This document shows positions 7,854-9,358 of a stretch of DNA of 9,358 bases, piece after piece. A model generated the notes under the pieces. That model was not told where the DNA came from, ran no database searches, and saw nothing but the letters and a program-made list of their open reading frames with translations. Made by a program: the position numbers and the translations under genes. The first letter of the stretch is position 1. Each line of letters begins with the position of its first letter. This DNA is from an uncultured Faecalicoccus sp. (GTDB lineage: Bacteria; Bacillota_I; Bacilli_A; Erysipelotrichales; Erysipelotrichaceae). The stretch lies in NCBI GenBank assembly GCA_902497095.1, contig CABVDD010000054.1:1-9358 (forward strand). Reading direction: 5' to 3'.

Positions 7854-8510
7854 TCAAACCGAAATGCCTGATGGAATCAGCATTTCGTAGTTCTTGTTTC
7901 CTGACAATAGTTCACGGAATACATGTATAAGATATCCCTTGATATCCGAGAGGTACATCTTGGCCGTTTCGATAATGGTATAGAAAGTCATTGCCACATT
8001 GACACCCTCCTCACTGCTGAAGTGAAGAGAATTATTTCGCGATACGGCAAAGGGACGTATCGCACGTTCCGCCACCATGTTGTCTATCGTGTAGTCGCCC
8101 CAGTGGCGATATTTAAGCAGGTCATCCCAGCCGTTCAACATATAAGCCAAAGCTGTCTCCATCATTTTACCGTAGTGACAGCGTTTATCCTGCTGAAGTT
8201 CCAATACCTGTTTCCTCAAGCCTTTCAATATCTCACTGACATCGGATTTATTTCTTCTTTTCCTTATCTCCCCGAGAGTGAGCCGACGCATCAAACATTC
8301 AGCCTCTATCAGATACAACCGCCCAATTTGTTCCACAAACCATGCCGCCTCTTCGTCTTTGGCGATGTCTGCAGCAAGTTTGAACTTTGCCCGGACATGA
8401 GAGATGAACTTGGAAACTCCCTCCTTTTGATAGCGTTTCCATAAATTCTTGAAATCCGTGCTGCTTGCCATAAGCATTCGTTTTATCTTTATGGCACAAA
8501 AATCTAGCAT
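7854..8510 (-). pseudogene. tnpC: IS66 transposase, C-terminal remnant
   Basis: Only the last 218 codons of an IS66-family DDE transposase remain; full proteins are about 510-540 residues. Homology is recognisable from about residue 24 (WKRYQKEG) through HVRAKF at 38-43, EQIGRLYLIEAE at 60-71, the conserved LAYMLNGWDDLLKY at 121-134, TIDNMVAERAIRP at 141-153 holding the catalytic Glu148, SRNNSLHFSSEEG at 157-169 and the C-terminal IIETAK at 179-184. The two catalytic aspartates should lie in the missing N-terminal part, so it cannot be an active transposase by itself. The first 20 or so residues look unlike the family and the frame hits a TAA within the terminal repeat, so the break is close to 8500. 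A truncated protein could in principle be made from the ATG at 8508-8510. Confidence 0.85.
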
Positions 8511-8534
8511 ACGGGGCGGTAAAGCAAATAAACA

Positions 8535-8547
8535 ATTGAGTGCTTAC
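8535..8547 (-). repeat. IS66 terminal inverted repeat, distal end
   Basis: The reverse complement reads GTAAGCACTCAAT, identical over 13 bases to the end at 7697-7709. It sits only about 25 bases upstream of the remaining tnpC fragment, so the deletion reached almost to this end. Confidence 0.7.
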
Positions 8548-8564
8548 CGTCCATATGGGTAAGC
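8542..8564. repeat. Inverted pair of IS-end hexamers flanking a 9-base spacer
   Basis: GCTTACC at 8542-8548 and GGTAAGC at 8558-8564 are exact inverted copies around a spacer that contains part of the palindrome CCATATGG (8551-8558). The first arm is the tip of the IS66 terminal repeat; the second has the same GTAAGC tip pointing away from the element, followed by AATAAT rather than the full 13-base repeat. It could be the trace of a second IS66 end, a circle-junction-like arrangement, or chance. Confidence 0.4.
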
Positions 8565-8573
8565 AATAATACG

Positions 8574-8950
8574 TTATTTTTTGAATCCGGCACCAACTCT
8601 CCCTATCCAAAAAGCGATGCAACGCCATCCGCATCCGGATTTCCTTTACCGAAGGTATCAGCTGGCCGGCATTTATATAATTCATAAACTGAGGGACGAG
8701 GTCCGAAAGGGAATCTCGTACAGAGTCAGGCATCAGCATGTGCCATTCACCTTTAACATCATCCTCATATGTCAGCACAAGACCGAACTTCTAGAGTTTA
8801 TAGGGAGTTTTGCGTATTGCGTACCACGTATGCATTGGCACCGACCGTGACAAACTCCTCAAGCAACTGATGTTCCGCCTTGCAAAGAGAATTGCAGATG
8901 GCAGCAAGGCTGATATTAGAACCGTATTCCTTATTTTTGATGGTAACCAT
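8574..8950 (-). pseudogene. Decayed short gene of unknown family
   Basis: I do not recognise this gene. A 50-codon frame starts at an ATG at 8948-8950 with GGA five bases upstream and stops with TAA at 8798-8800. A second frame continues the protein-like sequence from about 8790 (KFGLVLTYEDD, then GEWHMLMPDSV, LVPQFMNYINAGQLIP and RMRMALHRF). Joining them needs a frameshift, and a TAG at 8791-8793 also blocks the second frame. Near the end, loss of one base in the T5 run of the coding strand (about 8625) would lead into GRVGAGFKK and a TAA at 8574-8576, giving a product of roughly 120 residues. The gene follows the nuclease-domain gene by 10 bases in the same direction, so the two may once have been co-transcribed. 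It has no signal peptide and no membrane segment. A pair of small overlapping genes is less likely. Confidence 0.5.
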
Positions 8951-8960
8951 ATTTCCAATT

Positions 8961-9358
8961 TTAGAAAACAAAATCTTCCACAATATACCTGTCTACATTA
9001 CGCCTTTCCTTGCTGAAATTCACCCCCACTTTGACAAGACGCCTCCCGTCCAACCTATAAGGAATCAGATACCCTTTTTCATCAATCTGCCGTAAAGCCT
9101 CCTCGGCACTGCCGTTCAGTTTAAACTCAAAAACATAAATGGTATCTTTCGTCTTCACCACGGCATCGGCACGACCGTGGGCACTACGGATTTCCGTCTC
9201 AACAAATTGTCCCATCAAAGTGAAAACCACATAAAAGACAGCCTGGTAGTGACGTTCCGTATTATCGCTCAAATCGTATGGCATACCGGCAAAAAACACC
9301 CGGAGACGTTCCATGAAAGCATCCACATCACCGGAACGGAGTTCACGCATAAACTTGG
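8961..9358 (-). CDS. C-terminal PD-(D/E)XK nuclease-like domain of an ATPase protein, 5' end outside the window
   Basis: The last 132 or so residues of a larger protein; the frame is open to the window edge, so the ATG at 9348-9350 is probably internal. Counting from it, SGDVDAFMERLRVFFAGMPY (6-25) is the usual lead-in, HYQAVFY (34-40) follows, and the PD-(D/E)XK core is GRADAVVK (59-66) with Asp62 and FEFK (74-77) with Glu75 and Lys77. The domain closes with GYLIPY and VGVNFS. This matches the PDDEXK_9 (PF08011) domain that in Bacteroidales follows an AAA-ATPase domain in proteins of about 500-600 residues, which occur in many copies per genome and whose biological role is not settled. The key residues of the nuclease fold are present. 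It is more GC-rich than the capsule genes and ends in TAA. Confidence 0.85.
   Translation of the reverse strand, partial: KFMRELRSGDVDAFMERLRVFFAGMPYDLSDNTERHYQAVFYVVFTLMGQFVETEIRSAHGRADAVVKTKDTIYVFEFKLNGSAEEALRQIDEKGYLIPYRLDGRRLVKVGVNFSKERRNVDRYIVEDFVF

Larger units (their letters stand above)
7697..8547 (-). mobile_element. Internally deleted IS66-family element
   Basis: An 851-bp segment bounded by perfect 13-bp inverted repeats that start GTAAGC (7697-7709 and 8535-8547), with the C-terminal part of an IS66 transposase inside. Full IS66 elements are about 2.5 kb with tnpA, tnpB and tnpC; here tnpA, tnpB and the first part of tnpC are gone. IS66 members usually make 8-bp target duplications, but the 8 bases outside the left end (ACATCATC) and the right end (CGTCCATA) do not match. 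The element therefore probably joined its present flanks through deletion or recombination. It separates AT-rich capsule genes from the GC-richer right flank. It could be mobilised only by a related transposase acting in trans. Confidence 0.72.

Noticed and set aside
7923..8444. A 173-codon plus-strand frame
   Set aside because: It is the antisense of the tnpC remnant, whose own frame carries clear IS66 motifs.
8299..8778. A 159-codon minus-strand frame spanning the IS66 end
   Set aside because: Its first third belongs to the decayed gene, then it runs through the IS terminal repeat and into tnpC in a wrong frame with a composition unlike a real protein. It is a chance fusion of frames.
8574..8950. 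UpxZ or UpxY capsule regulator
   Set aside because: The pieces lack the NusG-like features of UpxY and do not resemble the UpxZ patterns I know, despite the position upstream of capsule genes.
1..9358. CRISPR array, tRNA or rRNA genes
   Set aside because: No regularly spaced identical repeats beyond the three IS-end copies, and no cloverleaf-like or rRNA-like sequence was seen.

Overview
The window looks like part of a Bacteroidales chromosome (Bacteroides, Phocaeicola or Parabacteroides type). The grounds are an AT-rich polysaccharide operon with few recognisable Shine-Dalgarno sites, an IS66-family remnant, and the C-terminal end of an ATPase/PD-(D/E)XK nuclease protein of a kind common in Bacteroidales. 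All supported genes lie on the minus strand, so the biological order runs from high to low coordinates. The assignment rests on gene content and style, not on a marker gene.

Right flank (about 8549-9358): the nuclease-domain end of a protein whose start is outside the window, then, 10 bases downstream, a short decayed gene that I do not recognise, broken by a frameshift and stop codons. Base composition here is clearly more GC-rich than in the left part.

Middle (7697-8547): an 851-bp internally deleted IS66-family element. It has perfect 13-bp terminal inverted repeats and keeps only the C-terminal 218 codons of the transposase (tnpC), so both catalytic aspartates are lost. The end next to the capsule genes carries three tandem copies of the terminal motif. 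No 8-bp target duplication is visible, so at least one flank was probably rearranged after insertion.

Left (96-7695): seven tightly packed capsule/O-antigen genes, linked by 4-base or short overlaps except for one 4-base gap. In transcription order they are a Wzx flippase, a left-handed beta-helix acetyltransferase, a GT2 glycosyltransferase, a GT4 glycosyltransferase, a Wzy polymerase, a second GT2 glycosyltransferase and a bifunctional cytidylyltransferase/short-chain reductase of the Bcs1 (CDP-ribitol synthase) type. The first 62 bases may hold the start of another gene. Together they describe a Wzx/Wzy-dependent polysaccharide whose repeat unit is built by at least three transferases, probably O-acetylated, and probably carrying ribitol phosphate. 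The initiating sugar-phosphate transferase, export proteins and the usual UpxY/UpxZ regulators are not in the window.

The most notable points are the IS66 remnant ending one base upstream of the likely wzx start codon, in place of the expected operon leader; the triplicated IS end; and the likely phosphoribitol chemistry. I found no clearly new biological system.
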